A DNA stretch of 64,000 bases from Nostoc calcicola FACHB-3891 (lineage in GTDB: Bacteria > Cyanobacteriota > Cyanobacteriia > Cyanobacteriales > Nostocaceae): contig NZ_JACJRQ010000006.1 of the NCBI RefSeq assembly GCF_014697355.1, forward strand, positions 208,961-272,960, written 5' to 3'. The notes under the pieces were generated by a model. The model did not search any database, was not told where the DNA came from, and saw nothing but the letters and a program-made list of their open reading frames with translations. Position numbers and translations under genes: made by a program. Of this stretch, positions 8,440-17,598 are shown piece by piece; positions within the stretch are counted from its first letter, which is position 1, and each line of letters begins with the position of its first letter.

Positions 8440-8724
8440 ATGGCTCATAAGAAAGGAACAGGTAGTACACGCAACGGTCGTGATTCTAACGCCCAACGTC
8501 TAGGTGTGAAGCGTTATGGTGGTCAAACTGTAAGTGCAGGAAGCATTCTCGTGCGTCAGCGTGGCACCAAATTTCACCCTGGTAACAATGTCGGTATTGG
8601 TAGCGACGACACTCTGTTTGCCTTAATCGACGGTGTTGTAACCTTTGAAAGAAAGGGCAAAACCCGCAAAAAAGTTAGTGTTTACTCACCCGTAGCTGCT
8701 GCTGTTGAGGCAGTAGCAAGTTAG
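8440..8724 (+). CDS. rpmA: 50S ribosomal protein L27
   Basis: 94 residues starting [20 protein letters not shown], the typical L27 N-terminus that reaches toward the peptidyl transferase centre. [20 protein letters not shown] is the conserved core. There is no cleavable N-terminal extension of the kind seen in Firmicutes. It is cotranscribed with L21, with AAAGGAA just before the ATG. Confidence 0.97.
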   Translation: MAHKKGTGSTRNGRDSNAQRLGVKRYGGQTVSAGSILVRQRGTKFHPGNNVGIGSDDTLFALIDGVVTFERKGKTRKKVSVYSPVAAAVEAVAS

Positions 8725-8730
8725 AGTATG

Positions 8731-8754
8731 AGGGTGGGTGACAGTGCCCACCCT
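8731..8754 (+). terminator. Hairpin after rpmA
   Basis: AGGGTGGG and CCCACCCT pair perfectly over 8 bp with an 8-base loop, 6 bases after the L27 stop. No T run follows, so it may be a dispersed GGGTGGGC palindrome that also stabilises the transcript end. Confidence 0.4.
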
Positions 8755-8826
8755 ACTAGCTAAATACAATTTGAAAAATCAATGCGCTAGATGGATTCAC
8801 AGAACCATTTGCCACAAAGAAATTCT

Positions 8827-8939
8827 GGCGTTGCATAATTGCAGGATGATTTATCTCACGCAGAGGCGCAGAGACACAGAGAGAATAAGGAGTTTAAAAT
8901 TTCAATGTGTACAATTTCATCCCTTGATTCAGCAACGCC
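8827..8939. mobile_element. MITE-like element, GGCGTTGC family (copy 1)
   Basis: Bounded by GGCGTTGC and AGCAACGCC with the internal CTCACGCAGAGGCGCAGAG module. Copies lie at 33947-34051 and 49378-49484, with a decayed one at 43644-43740. No transposase is encoded, and the open frame across it is not believable. Confidence 0.65.
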
Positions 8940-9059
8940 GAAATTCTCAATCCAAAATCCAAAATCCAAAATACTCTAAAAATCCCCTCTGTGGTTTCAC
9001 CCATGCCAATCTCCTAACTCATCTGCTAGAGATGCTAAAGGTTTAGTGTTATATAACAA

Positions 9060-10589
9060 ATGCTTGCTAGAGTCTGGAGTGCATCTATTGTCGGTATCGA
9101 TGCCGTCAAAGTAGGCGTGGAAGTCGATGTTTCAGGAGGATTACCGGGAATTGTTGTCTTAGGACTCCCAGATTCAGCGATTCAAGAATCAAGGGAAAGA
9201 GTCAAAGCAACCCTGAAGAATGCAGGTTTTGCCTTTCCCATGCGAAAAATTGTAATTAATTTAACTCCGGCAGATTTACGCAAGGAAGGCCCCTGTTTCG
9301 ATTTACCTATTAGTGTGGGAATTTTGGCGGCTTCTGAGCAAGTTAACGCTGATTTGTTGGGGGATTATTTATTCTTAGGCGAAGTCTCTCTGGATGGCAC
9401 CTTGCGTGCGGTGGCTGGTGTTTTGCCGATCGCCGCAGCTGCTGAAAAAATGGGAATCACAGGCTTAGTTCTCCCTGCTGATAATGCCCAAGAAGCGGCT
9501 GTAGTTGAAGGTTTGGCTGTTTATGGTTGTCAACATCTGTGTGATGTGGTGGACTTTTTAAATAATCCAGGGCGTTACAAACCCGTGCAAATGGATGCTA
9601 CAAAGGAAATGCCTACAGTAGCCTACCCCAGCGCAGATTTACAAGATGTCAAAGGACAGGCTCATGCCCGTCGTGCTTTAGAAATAGCAGCTGCTGGTGG
9701 GCACAATTTAATTTTTGTCGGGCCGCCTGGTAGTGGGAAAACCATGTTAGCACGGCGCTTACCAGGAATTTTACCGCCCCTGAGTTTTGCCGAATCCTTG
9801 GAAGTGACTCGTATTCACTCGGTGGCTGGTTTATTGAAAAATCGCGGTTCTTTAGTACGCGATCGCCCTTTTCGCAGTCCCCATCACTCAGCGTCCGGCC
9901 CTTCTCTGGTAGGTGGTGGTAGCTTTCCTCGTCCTGGAGAAATTTCATTATCTCATGCCGGTGTGCTTTTTTTGGATGAATTAACGGAGTTTAAACGTGA
10001 TGTTTTAGAATTTCTGCGTCAGCCTTTAGAAGATGGTTTCGTAACCATTTCCCGCACTAAATTATCAGTCATGTTTCCCGCGCAGTTTACTTTGGTGGCG
10101 AGTACTAATCCGTGTCCTTGCGGTTACTATGGCGATACTATCCAACAGTGTACTTGTTCTCCCCGGCAACGCGAGCAATATTGGGCAAAACTTTCTGGGC
10201 CGTTGATGGATCGGATTGATTTACAAGTCGCGGTGAATCGCTTAAAACCAGAAGAAATTACCCAAAAACCGACGGGAGAAACGTCAACATCGGTGCGTCA
10301 ACGAGTACAAGAAGCACGCGATCGCGCAATTACTCGTTTTCAAACAGAAGCAAATCTGCGTTGCAATGCCCAAATGCAGAGTAGTCATCTGCAAAAATGG
10401 TGCAAGCTAGATGATGCAAGTCGCAATTTATTAGAAATGGCCATTAGAAAATTAGGATTATCAGCAAGAGCAAGCGATCGCATTCTCAAAGTAGCACGGA
10501 CGATTGCAGATTTAGCAGCAGAGGAAAAACTCCAACCCAATCATGTAGCCGAAGCAATTCAATATCGCACAATCGATAGAATGCAATAA
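9060..10589 (+). CDS. YifB/ComM-family AAA ATPase (Mg-chelatase-like)
   Basis: 509 residues, normal for the family. The N-terminal LonS5/ChlI-like domain (LARVWSASIVGIDAVKVGVE) is followed by the AAA module with Walker A GPPGSGKTM near residue 221, Walker B VLFLDELTEF, and the zinc-like Cys cluster CPCGYYGD...CTCSP. ComM members are DNA helicases that promote branch migration during natural transformation in some bacteria; the role in cyanobacteria is inferred. A single gene starting at ATG 9060. Confidence 0.92.
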   Translation: MLARVWSASIVGIDAVKVGVEVDVSGGLPGIVVLGLPDSAIQESRERVKATLKNAGFAFPMRKIVINLTPADLRKEGPCFDLPISVGILAASEQVNADLLGDYLFLGEVSLDGTLRAVAGVLPIAAAAEKMGITGLVLPADNAQEAAVVEGLAVYGCQHLCDVVDFLNNPGRYKPVQMDATKEMPTVAYPSADLQDVKGQAHARRALEIAAAGGHNLIFVGPPGSGKTMLARRLPGILPPLSFAESLEVTRIHSVAGLLKNRGSLVRDRPFRSPHHSASGPSLVGGGSFPRPGEISLSHAGVLFLDELTEFKRDVLEFLRQPLEDGFVTISRTKLSVMFPAQFTLVASTNPCPCGYYGDTIQQCTCSPRQREQYWAKLSGPLMDRIDLQVAVNRLKPEEITQKPTGETSTSVRQRVQEARDRAITRFQTEANLRCNAQMQSSHLQKWCKLDDASRNLLEMAIRKLGLSARASDRILKVARTIADLAAEEKLQPNHVAEAIQYRTIDRMQ

Positions 10590-10717
10590 CAATAAGTCAG
10601 AATGGACTACGCCCCGCTGCGCTAACAGAATTCAAGAGTCAGACATAGTTTCTGGTTGGCTTGGGGACTGAAATTATGTACTTCATAAACTTGAAATCCG
10701 ATGTACGATTCTAATAG

Positions 10718-11101
10718 ATGAGTCAGAGTCCAAACTTGATGAAAATGAATACTTTAATCGAATCACAGACCGCAAATTTAAAAGTAAATATTTTGCTGGA
10801 AACTAAAGAAGATGGTAGCGCGATCGCATCTATTTTAGAACTTCCACAGTATCATGTTGAAGCAGCAACTCGTGAACAAGCACTCTTAATACTAGAACAG
10901 CTTTTGGTTCAACATCTAGAGAAAGTTGAAGTCATCCCAATGGAAATCAGATTACCTCAAGCAGAACAATCTCAAAGACCTTGGATGAAATTTGCTGGTG
11001 TATTTAAAGACGATCCAGATTTTGATGCAGTTGAGCAGTATATTCAAGAGTATCGTCAAGAATTAGATGCTGCTGAAGATACAGTAGATTCTGATAAATA
11101 G
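10718..11101 (+). CDS. Putative antitoxin upstream of a PIN-domain toxin
   Basis: Up to 127 residues; ATG 10739 or 10745 are alternative starts because no ribosome site marks the first one. A central segment (VNILLETKEDGSAIASILELPQ) resembles the HicB-like/UPF0150 beta strand pattern seen in several antitoxins, and the C-terminus is acidic (DPDFDAVEQYIQEYRQELDAAED). It is followed after 11 bases by a PIN-domain gene, the main reason for calling it an antitoxin. Confidence 0.65.
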   Translation: MSQSPNLMKMNTLIESQTANLKVNILLETKEDGSAIASILELPQYHVEAATREQALLILEQLLVQHLEKVEVIPMEIRLPQAEQSQRPWMKFAGVFKDDPDFDAVEQYIQEYRQELDAAEDTVDSDK

Positions 11102-11112
11102 AGGGAAGCAAG

Positions 11113-11529
11113 TTGAGTCTTTGGATTCTCGATACTGATAACGTTTCTCTTTTCCAGAGAGGAAATTTAGAAATTGCTCGTCGTCTAGACATTATTGACG
11201 CTAGCGAAATAGCAATTACAATCGTCACTGTCGAGGAACAAATTCGTGGGCGATTTCAAGTTATTCGACGAGCTGCTGCTAATGATTTAGTTTCGCCTTA
11301 CGAGAAACTACAGGTAACATTTGATAGCTTGAAAAGCTTTAATATCTTAAGATTCACTCCTGAAGCACAAGAATTATATACGCATCTAATCAATCAAAAG
11401 ATTAAAGTTGGTCGGCAGGATTTACGCATTGCTGCAATTGTTCTTTCTGTTGATGGAATTCTGGTTACACGGAACAATCGGGACTTTTCTCAAGTACCTA
11501 ATTTAGTTTTAGAGAATTGGACTTTATAA
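11113..11529 (+). CDS. VapC-like PIN-domain ribonuclease toxin
   Basis: 138 residues. The N-terminal ILDTDNVSLFQRGN has the first acidic residues of a PIN site. QDLRIAAIVLS and TRNNRDFSQVPNLVLENW supply the later ones. VapC toxins cleave specific RNAs and are neutralised by a partner encoded upstream, here the gene ending at 11101. The start is TTG 11113, with GAGGGAAG at 11101-11108. The pair is compact and could be a plasmid- or genome-stabilising module. Confidence 0.85.
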   Translation: MSLWILDTDNVSLFQRGNLEIARRLDIIDASEIAITIVTVEEQIRGRFQVIRRAAANDLVSPYEKLQVTFDSLKSFNILRFTPEAQELYTHLINQKIKVGRQDLRIAAIVLSVDGILVTRNNRDFSQVPNLVLENWTL

Positions 11530-11555
11530 AAAGGAGTCAGAATTCAAAAGAGCAA

Positions 11556-12197
11556 TTAGGACGCAGAAGAGATTACCTGACCAATACGCTTGAGAATTTG
11601 CAAAACGGCGTACAATTCTCTGGCGGATGCAAACGGCGCGAAGACCCTTGAGAGGTCGTACTGTGGCGTATTTGTTTGCGTCACTTTCACAAATAAAATA
11701 TCGTCTCCATTCGTCACCATACCAAACACAGGTTTACTGGGGTTGGGGTTAGCCATCATATAAGCTAGGGCTTGGGGTACAGCCGACCAAACAGACAGCG
11801 TGGTTTTTTTTGACTCTAACACCATCACCCAGAACTGATTTTGTAGCACTAAAACGTCAATCCGTCCGCGCAGTATCTCTTCACCATCATTCAACACTAA
11901 TTCGACAGATGATTCAGCTTTAATTCTGAAAGGAGGATCGTAAAACCCTGAGAGTGCAAGTATTGGTGACACCAACAACAATATGACTGTCCCTTCTAGT
12001 AAATCACCTGCGGCACGGTGATAAAGATACCTACGCCGCACGACATCTACAGAGGCTTTTTCTGCTTCCGTAATTTTAGATAATCCCTCATACCACTCTG
12101 GGAAAAATTGCTCATCTTCAACACGGACAAAACCGAATCGATTTTCTGCATCTTGAAGATTGGTAATCGCTTCTGTAATTGCTGCCGTTTGTGTCAT
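11556..12197 (-). CDS. PD-(D/E)xK nuclease-like protein (type I restriction subunit R N-terminus-like)
   Basis: 213 residues resembling the stand-alone proteins that cyanobacterial annotations call restriction endonuclease subunit R. LRGRIDVLVLQ (Asp) and VMVLESKKT (Glu-x-Lys) form the nuclease core, followed by the Gln-containing PQALAYMM helix typical of type I/III families. There is no helicase domain and no methylase next to it, so this is not a complete restriction system. It may be an orphan DNA-processing or defence protein. Confidence 0.7.
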   Translation of the reverse strand: MTQTAAITEAITNLQDAENRFGFVRVEDEQFFPEWYEGLSKITEAEKASVDVVRRRYLYHRAAGDLLEGTVILLLVSPILALSGFYDPPFRIKAESSVELVLNDGEEILRGRIDVLVLQNQFWVMVLESKKTTLSVWSAVPQALAYMMANPNPSKPVFGMVTNGDDILFVKVTQTNTPQYDLSRVFAPFASARELYAVLQILKRIGQVISSAS

Positions 12198-12230
12198 TGG
12201 TTTTAAGTAACAGTAGCTTGCCTAGATTAT

Positions 12231-12325
12231 TACAGCAGTTTTCATATATTTGAACCACATCTCTCGTCAGGGCACAGCATTGCTGTGCCCCTACCGCGTG
12301 GTCTATTTACCTGAAAATAGCTGTA
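12231..12325. mobile_element. MITE-like element with TACAGC ends, complete copy
   Basis: About 95 bp. Its 14-base ends TACAGCAGTTTTCA and TGAAAATAGCTGTA pair at 12 of 14 positions, and an inner palindrome GGCACAGCATTGCTGTGCC lies at 12271-12289. A left half lies at 30512-30580 and a right half at 61268-61320. Nothing else is seen in the spacer to 12483. Confidence 0.65.
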
Positions 12326-12483
12326 ACATCAGCGTATTTTTATTATCGCCAATTGGCGAATAAAATCCTGAATTCCTCCTCAAGAACGCTGCACAAACTC
12401 CCTTGGGAGGATGTGACTACTCACCAAATCAGTATCCAATATATCAGGCACTAAGCAACATCCCCTAGAAGGAGATTGACTCA

Positions 12484-13518
12484 ATGAATTTGCAGGCGAT
12501 TTGGAGTTTGTTCCAAGAGACGTTTAAGGAATGGAGTGAGGATAAAGCCTCTCGGTTAGCGGCGGCGTTAGCTTATTACACAATTTTTTCGATTGCACCA
12601 TTGCTAATTATTGTAATTGCGATCGCAGGTGCAGTATATGGAGAAGAAGCCGCCAGGGGTGAAATTGTCCGACAAATTCAAGGTTTAGTCGGCCCAGATG
12701 GGGCAGAATTTATCCAAACAGCGATTCAGAATGCTAACAAACCACAGACAGGTGTGATGGCTTCTGTTATTAGTATTGTGGTTTTGCTATTAGGTGCCAC
12801 TGGTTTATTTACTGAGTTGCAAGATTCCCTCAACACAATTTGGGAAGTGAAACCGAAACCCGGACGCGGCGTAACTAACATTATTCGTCTACGCTTTCTG
12901 TCCTTTGCAATGGTGTTAGGTATTGGCTTTTTACTTCTAGTTTCTCTGGTAATTAGTACGGTTTTAGCAGCATTAGCCACTTACTTTAGTAATTTAATAC
13001 CAGGTGTCGATTTTCTCTGGCAAATTCTCAATTTCATCATTTCTTTTGCCATCACTACGTTCCTCTTCGGACTAATTTTCAAAGTTCTACCAGATGTCAA
13101 AATTGCTTGGAGTGATGTTTTAATTGGAGCTATTCTCACATCATTTTTGTTTTCCATTGGTAGGTTTTTGTTAGGACAATATTTAGGTAATGGCAGTTTT
13201 GGTTCAACCTATGGTGCTGCTGGTTCACTGGTGGTAATTTTAGCTTGGGTTAATTATGCGGCGCAGATTCTTTTTTTTGGAGCCGAGTTTACCCAAGTTT
13301 ACTCCAGAAGACATGGAAGCGGCATCACGCCTACTAAAAATGCTGTACCTCTGAATAATAAAGCTTCTACCGATCGAGAAGCGAATAACAATAATACTGC
13401 TCAGAAGAAGCAAAGTAACAATAATAAGCAGTCATTTTCTAAATTAATGAGTCGTTTAATTCGCTATTTTGGTCAACCCAAACGCTTGAAATATAGAAGA
13501 AGAAACCAGCATTTTTAA
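12484..13518 (+). CDS. YihY/virulence factor BrkB family membrane protein
   Basis: 344 residues with about six membrane helices. The family core AAALAYYTIFSIAPLLIIVIA lies at about 26-46, then GATGLFTELQDSLNTIWEVKP, and GSFGSTYGAAGSLVVILAWVNY near the end, followed by FFGAEFTQVYS. The tail after residue 280 is Asn/Lys-rich and basic, probably cytosolic. The function of this family is unsettled; early reports called it ribonuclease BN in error. AGAAGGAGA before the ATG supports the start. Confidence 0.93.
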   Translation: MNLQAIWSLFQETFKEWSEDKASRLAAALAYYTIFSIAPLLIIVIAIAGAVYGEEAARGEIVRQIQGLVGPDGAEFIQTAIQNANKPQTGVMASVISIVVLLLGATGLFTELQDSLNTIWEVKPKPGRGVTNIIRLRFLSFAMVLGIGFLLLVSLVISTVLAALATYFSNLIPGVDFLWQILNFIISFAITTFLFGLIFKVLPDVKIAWSDVLIGAILTSFLFSIGRFLLGQYLGNGSFGSTYGAAGSLVVILAWVNYAAQILFFGAEFTQVYSRRHGSGITPTKNAVPLNNKASTDREANNNNTAQKKQSNNNKQSFSKLMSRLIRYFGQPKRLKYRRRNQHF

Positions 13519-13583
13519 GGGATTAAAAATGAAGCTAATTGGCATGTAATATTTGAAATTAAAAAAACTGCAATCGCTCCGTC

Positions 13584-13614
13584 AATATGGCAGTAAAATT
13601 TCTACTGTCATATT
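13584..13614 (+). terminator. Hairpin downstream of the YihY gene
   Basis: AATATGGCAGTA and TACTGTCATATT pair over 12 bp (one G-T) with a 7-base loop. A second palindrome, GTAGGGGTGCATA...TATGCGCCCCTAC, lies at about 13704-13730. No T run follows either, so function is uncertain. No gene is seen between 13519 and 13920. Confidence 0.4.
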
Positions 13615-13920
13615 TCTGATTCATCAGCCAAACTCATTTTTAACTAAGATTGTAATTTGAGCGATCGCACTTAAACAAGTTTCAATCGTTCCTTCCATAA
13701 TTTGTAGGGGTGCATAACTATGCGCCCCTACCTAGTACCTCACTATAACGAGAAATCTCATAACATTAAAATGGCAAGAATACAATATATAAAATTTATA
13801 TTGTAATAAAAAAAATGAATAAAATTTATAACTTTTTAGACAGGAATTTCCAGCTTATGTAGATGATTGTCGATATTCTCAATGAGATTTCAATACTTTA
13901 AAGAAAGAAAAATAGTGTTA

Positions 13921-14481
13921 ATGAACAAATTGTTTTTTATCGATTGGCACGCAATCTTTGTTCCTAGTATCAGCATCTTTGAATTGATGATACGCGGGTC
14001 GCTGGTTTACTTAGCGCTGTTATCAGTGCTGCGTTTGCTTCCTAGCCGCCAACTAGGAACTTTAGGAATTACAGATTTACTCGTAGTTGTGCTATTTGTT
14101 GAAGCTGCTCAAAACGCTATGGCTAGTAATTATACATCAATTACTGAAGGTGCAATCTTAGTGGGAACTGTGATTTTTTGGAGCTATTTGCTCAACTGGT
14201 TGGGCTACAAAATTCCGCAGTTTCAACGTTTTATGAATCCGCCACCGCTTTTATTAGTAAAAAATGGCCGGATGATTCAGCGCCATTTACAACGAGAATT
14301 AATTACGGAAGAGGAATTGATGAGCAAGTTACGTCAGCAAGGTGTGGAATTTTTGGCTGATGTCAAGTTAGCATATATGGAAGCTGACGGTAGGATTAGT
14401 ATCATTACATCAGACTCAAAATCTAATTCCATCCTTGGGCAAAAAGTAGAGTTAAAAAATGATGCACTCATAGGGAAATAG
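13921..14481 (+). CDS. DUF421 (YetF-like) membrane protein
   Basis: 186 residues from ATG 13921. Three N-terminal helices (LMIRGSLVYLALLSVLRLL, LGITDLLVVVLFVEAAQNAM, GAILVGTVIFWSYLLNWL) are followed by a soluble DUF421 domain with PPPLLLVKNGRMIQRHLQRELITEEEL. YetF/YdfS relatives are linked to spore envelope and stress in Bacillus; no function is known here. Upstream in-frame starts (TTG 13867, ATG 13882) exist, but the family N-terminus fits 13921 better. Confidence 0.85.
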   Translation: MNKLFFIDWHAIFVPSISIFELMIRGSLVYLALLSVLRLLPSRQLGTLGITDLLVVVLFVEAAQNAMASNYTSITEGAILVGTVIFWSYLLNWLGYKIPQFQRFMNPPPLLLVKNGRMIQRHLQRELITEEELMSKLRQQGVEFLADVKLAYMEADGRISIITSDSKSNSILGQKVELKNDALIGK

Positions 14482-14603
14482 GGAAAAAGTTGTAGTAAGT
14501 CTTTCTGTTTTGCGCCTCGACCTCTTATAAGCACCGATAAAAGCCGATGGGCTTTCTGCTTTCGATTACTGTAAAATATGACGGTTGTATTCTGTGCCAG
14601 ATT

Positions 14604-15899
14604 GTGATTGAGCGTTATACTCTGCCCGAAATGGGTAATCTGTGGAGTGAAACCTATAAGTTAAAAACCTGGCTGCAAGTAGAAATCGCAGTTTGCGAGG
14701 CTCAGGCCCAATTAGGTTATATTCCATCTGAGGCAGTTGAGGAAATTAAGGCGAAGGCAGATTTTGACCCAAAGCGGGTGCTGGAAATTGAAGCTGAAGT
14801 TCGTCACGATGTGATTGCTTTCTTGACAAATGTCAACGAATATGTAGGAGATGCCGGACGCTATATTCACTTGGGGCTAACCAGTTCCGATGTACTGGAT
14901 ACAGCTTTAGCACTGCAATTGGTTGCGAGTTTGGATGTGTTATTGCAACGTGTGGAAGATTTGATTGGTGCGATTCGCCAAAAGGCACAGGAACACCGTA
15001 ATACAGTGATGATTGGTCGATCGCATGGTATTCACGCCGAACCAATCACTTTTGGTTTCAAGCTAGCTGGATGGTTGGCAGAAGTGTTGCGACACCAAGA
15101 ACGCCTGAGAATTCTCCGTCAAACAATTGCTGTGGGTAAGATTTCCGGTGCGGTGGGCACCTATGCCAACGTTGAACCGCGTGTAGAAGCGATCGCTTGC
15201 CAAAAACTGGGACTGCAACCCGATACAGCCTCAACACAAGTAATTTCCCGCGATCGCCACGCCGACTATGTGCAACAATTAGCGCTATTAGCGGCATCCA
15301 TCGAACGCTTTGCTGTGGAAATTCGCAATCTGCAAAAAACAGACGTTCTAGAAGTCGAAGAATTCTTTGCCAAAGGTCAAAAAGGCTCCTCAGCCATGCC
15401 CCACAAGCGCAATCCCATCCGTTCAGAACGGCTGACGGGAATCGCGCGACTTATTAGAAGTCATGCCGGTGCAGCCCTGGAAAACGTCGCCCTGTGGCAC
15501 GAACGGGATATTTCCCACAGTTCCGTAGAGCGGGTAATTTTGCCAGATGCTTGCACTTTGACCCATTTTATGGTTTTAGAAATCACCGACTTAGTGAAAA
15601 ACCTGCTGGTTTATCCTGAGAATATGGAACGAAATCTCAATTGCTACGGCGGCGTTGTCTTCAGCCAAAAAGTGCTACTTGCCTTGATAGACAAGGGATT
15701 GAATCGGGAAGAAGCTTATGCGATCGTTCAAGGAAGCGCTCATGCTGCTTGGAACAAACCAGAAGGCAATTTCCAAGACTTGATTAGCAAAGATCCTCGT
15801 GTTGCCCAAAAACTGTCCCCAGCAGAACTAGAAGTGTGTTTCGATCCCCAGCAACATCTGCGGCATTTAGAAGAGGTTTACCAACGGCTAGGTATTTAA
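14604..15899 (+). CDS. purB: Adenylosuccinate lyase
   Basis: 431 residues, the family's length. It splits SAICAR and adenylosuccinate, releasing fumarate in purine synthesis. The fumarase/aspartase signature SSAMPHKRNP is intact, with the catalytic Ser loop and the upstream GRSHGIHAEPITFG and TSSDVLDTA segments. The start is taken as GTG 14604 (VIERYTLPEMGNLW), where homologues begin MIERYT. The in-frame ATG at 14547 would add 19 atypical residues. Confidence 0.96.
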   Translation: MIERYTLPEMGNLWSETYKLKTWLQVEIAVCEAQAQLGYIPSEAVEEIKAKADFDPKRVLEIEAEVRHDVIAFLTNVNEYVGDAGRYIHLGLTSSDVLDTALALQLVASLDVLLQRVEDLIGAIRQKAQEHRNTVMIGRSHGIHAEPITFGFKLAGWLAEVLRHQERLRILRQTIAVGKISGAVGTYANVEPRVEAIACQKLGLQPDTASTQVISRDRHADYVQQLALLAASIERFAVEIRNLQKTDVLEVEEFFAKGQKGSSAMPHKRNPIRSERLTGIARLIRSHAGAALENVALWHERDISHSSVERVILPDACTLTHFMVLEITDLVKNLLVYPENMERNLNCYGGVVFSQKVLLALIDKGLNREEAYAIVQGSAHAAWNKPEGNFQDLISKDPRVAQKLSPAELEVCFDPQQHLRHLEEVYQRLGI

Positions 15900-16040
15900 A
15901 TCTTATTGGGAATGGGGCATTGGGCATTGGGCATGGGGAAGAAGTGTGTCCGGTGTGGGAGAAGGGGGAAGTATAAATTCTCTTTCTCCCCACACTCCCC
16001 ACACTCCCTCATCTCCCTCATCTCCCTCATGCCCCATGCT
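15900..16040. repeat. Low-complexity spacer repeats
   Basis: GGGCATT/GGGCATGGGG units are followed by CTCCCCACACTCC and CATCTCC units, partly complementary to each other. This is repeat DNA of the kind seen at 5790-5930 and 24032-24133. The remaining spacer to 16136 shows no gene. Confidence 0.6.
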
Positions 16041-16136
16041 CAAAAAAAACTTCCAATCTGCTGCTGTAATTATCACCATCAGTGGGTAGTATACATAACA
16101 AATACTTACTTATTTATTCGTGCTGCGAGTGCTTTG

Positions 16137-16667
16137 ATGATTGAAATCCTAGCCACACTTTCTGCCTCTGCGGCAGCAGGAATGAGAATAGGCATACCTT
16201 TGCTGATTATTGGACTGTTGCAGGGTAGTAACTTGTGGTCGCAAGTTCCAATTTTATCTCACATTTCTGAGCCAATATTATTAACCTGCCTCACCAGTTG
16301 GTCGTTAATTGAATTATTAGCCTCAAAAAAGCTGTGGGGACAAAGATTGCTACAAGTGATTCAATTATCAATGTCTCCCCTCGTGGGGGCAATTATGGGA
16401 TTAGCAGTAGCTTCCGCCACAGCAACACCACACTGGCTAATTGCCCTAACTGGGGGTTTGTTAGCTTTAGTACTCCAGCTAGTTCAAGTTGGATGGTTCT
16501 ACCGATTACGCGGCTTACCGTTGTGGGCAGTATTTCTTCAAGATACCTTATGTGTTGCTCTAGTACTTTTTGCCTTTGATGCTCCCTGGCAAGGAGGATT
16601 AATTGCTTTAATTCTGCTGTGGTTTGCAGTTCGTAGCGCCAAGCAGTGGTATGACTGGTATCACTAA
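16137..16667 (+). CDS. DUF4126 family membrane protein
   Basis: 176 residues from ATG 16137, rich in Gly/Leu/Ala helices (SASAAAGMRIGIPLLIIGLL, LSMSPLVGAIMGLAVASAT, WLIALTGGLLALVLQLVQV). The SAAAGMRIGIPLL pattern is typical of DUF4126. About five membrane segments. Function unknown. An open frame extends upstream to 15906, but that part translates the low-complexity spacer and is rejected. Confidence 0.82.
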   Translation: MIEILATLSASAAAGMRIGIPLLIIGLLQGSNLWSQVPILSHISEPILLTCLTSWSLIELLASKKLWGQRLLQVIQLSMSPLVGAIMGLAVASATATPHWLIALTGGLLALVLQLVQVGWFYRLRGLPLWAVFLQDTLCVALVLFAFDAPWQGGLIALILLWFAVRSAKQWYDWYH

Positions 16668-16730
16668 TATCAAGTTCGGGTGATTACTTAATAATAAAAT
16701 TTATAAATGTAGGTTGGGTTGAACGGCAGT

Positions 16731-16768
16731 GAAACCCAACATGAATCTAGATCGGCGTGTTGGGTTTC
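16731..16768. terminator. AACCCAACA/TGTTGGGTT inverted repeat
   Basis: GAAACCCAACA at 16731-16741 and TGTTGGGTTTC at 16758-16768 are perfect complements. It lies about 60 bases after the DUF4126 gene and belongs to a dispersed palindrome type also seen at 4963-5005. The rest of 16668-16964 shows no gene. Confidence 0.45.
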
Positions 16769-16964
16769 GTTCCTCAACTACAGATATCATAAGTATTTAA
16801 CCGAACTTAATATAACTAGAGGGTTTTAAAGAAACTATAGAGATTCTCCTTGATGATTTTTTGCCACAGTGGAACTGTACTGCTAAACCCCAACGAGACT
16901 GAGAATTGCAAGTTATTTAATCATGGTAAAATGTTGTTTGCTAGTCAAATCAGTAATTAACTCA

Positions 16965-17189
16965 ATGAATGAATTATTGACTCGTATTACGCAAATTCCT
17001 GGTCAATGTGGGGGTCGTCCTTGCATTCGTGGTATGAGAATTAGAGTTAGTGACATTTTAGAAATGTTAGCGGAAAATGTCACCGTTAGCGAAATTCTAG
17101 AAGACTTTCCAGATTTAGAACTAGAAGATATTCAAGCTTGTCTTCTGTTCGCTGCACGACGGACTGATTTTGTGCGCTTGACAGCATAA
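16965..17189 (+). CDS. DUF433 antitoxin
   Basis: 74 residues from ATG 16965 (MNELLTRITQIPGQCGGRPC). The DUF433 pattern CGGRPCIRGMRIRVSDILEML and the C-terminal ILEDFPDLELEDIQACLLFAA helix-turn-helix-like part are complete. DUF433 proteins pair with DUF5615 PIN-like toxins in cyanobacterial VapBC-type modules. The TAA stop overlaps the expected first codon of the next gene. GTG/ATG codons upstream in frame (16923) are less family-like. Confidence 0.85.
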   Translation: MNELLTRITQIPGQCGGRPCIRGMRIRVSDILEMLAENVTVSEILEDFPDLELEDIQACLLFAARRTDFVRLTA

Positions 17190-17527
17190 AGATTTGGATT
17201 GATGCACAGTTACCCCCGACATTAGCAAGTTGGGTAACAAATAGTTTTGCTATAGAAGCTTTGTCGTTAAGAGATATTGGTTTACGTGACGCTAAAGATA
17301 TAGAAATTTTTGAGGCTGCAAGAATAGCCAATGTCATCATTATGACGAAAGATAGTGATTTCGTTGACTTGGTTTGTCGGCTAGGGATACCTCCTCAAAT
17401 TCTTTGGTTGACTTGTGGAAATGTTACTAATCGTAATTTGCGTCAACTTCTGACAATTACTTTGCCTAATGCGCTGGAACAATTACGTCAAGGAGAAATG
17501 ATTGTGGAAATTAGCAATTGCCGGTAA
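17186..17527 (+). CDS. DUF5615 PIN-like toxin lacking a standard start codon
   Basis: The family sequence begins KIWIDAQLPPTLASWV at base 17189, just after an ATA at 17186-17188 that overlaps the DUF433 stop (ATAA). No ATG, GTG or TTG lies in frame before TTG 17261, which would remove the first catalytic Asp (WIDAQLPP). The rest (MTKDSDFVDLVCRLGIPPQI, LWLTCGN) is intact, 113 residues in all. Either translation starts at ATA, or the toxin is silenced by a single start-codon change from ATGA to ATAA. Confidence 0.7.
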   Translation: MKIWIDAQLPPTLASWVTNSFAIEALSLRDIGLRDAKDIEIFEAARIANVIIMTKDSDFVDLVCRLGIPPQILWLTCGNVTNRNLRQLLTITLPNALEQLRQGEMIVEISNCR

Positions 17528-17567
17528 ACAATTACAATATTTACCTTGATTCTATTTTCTCTACAAG

Positions 17568-17598
17568 CGATGTCTGCGACGGGCTACGCCTACGCACT
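17568..17598. repeat. GCGATGTCTGCGACGGGCTACGCC repeat
   Basis: A short dispersed GC-rich element (GGGCTACGCCTACGC), related to the copy at 61151-61185 and a degraded one at 10607-10625. Such elements recur in Nostoc-type spacers. Confidence 0.45.

Noticed and set aside
8738..9046. Open frame of 102 codons after rpmA
   Set aside because: It crosses a GGCGTTGC-family repeat and TCCAAAATCC repeats; the translation is low quality.
11556..12197. Part of a restriction-modification system
   Set aside because: No methyltransferase, specificity subunit or helicase lies beside it; kept only as an orphan nuclease-like protein.
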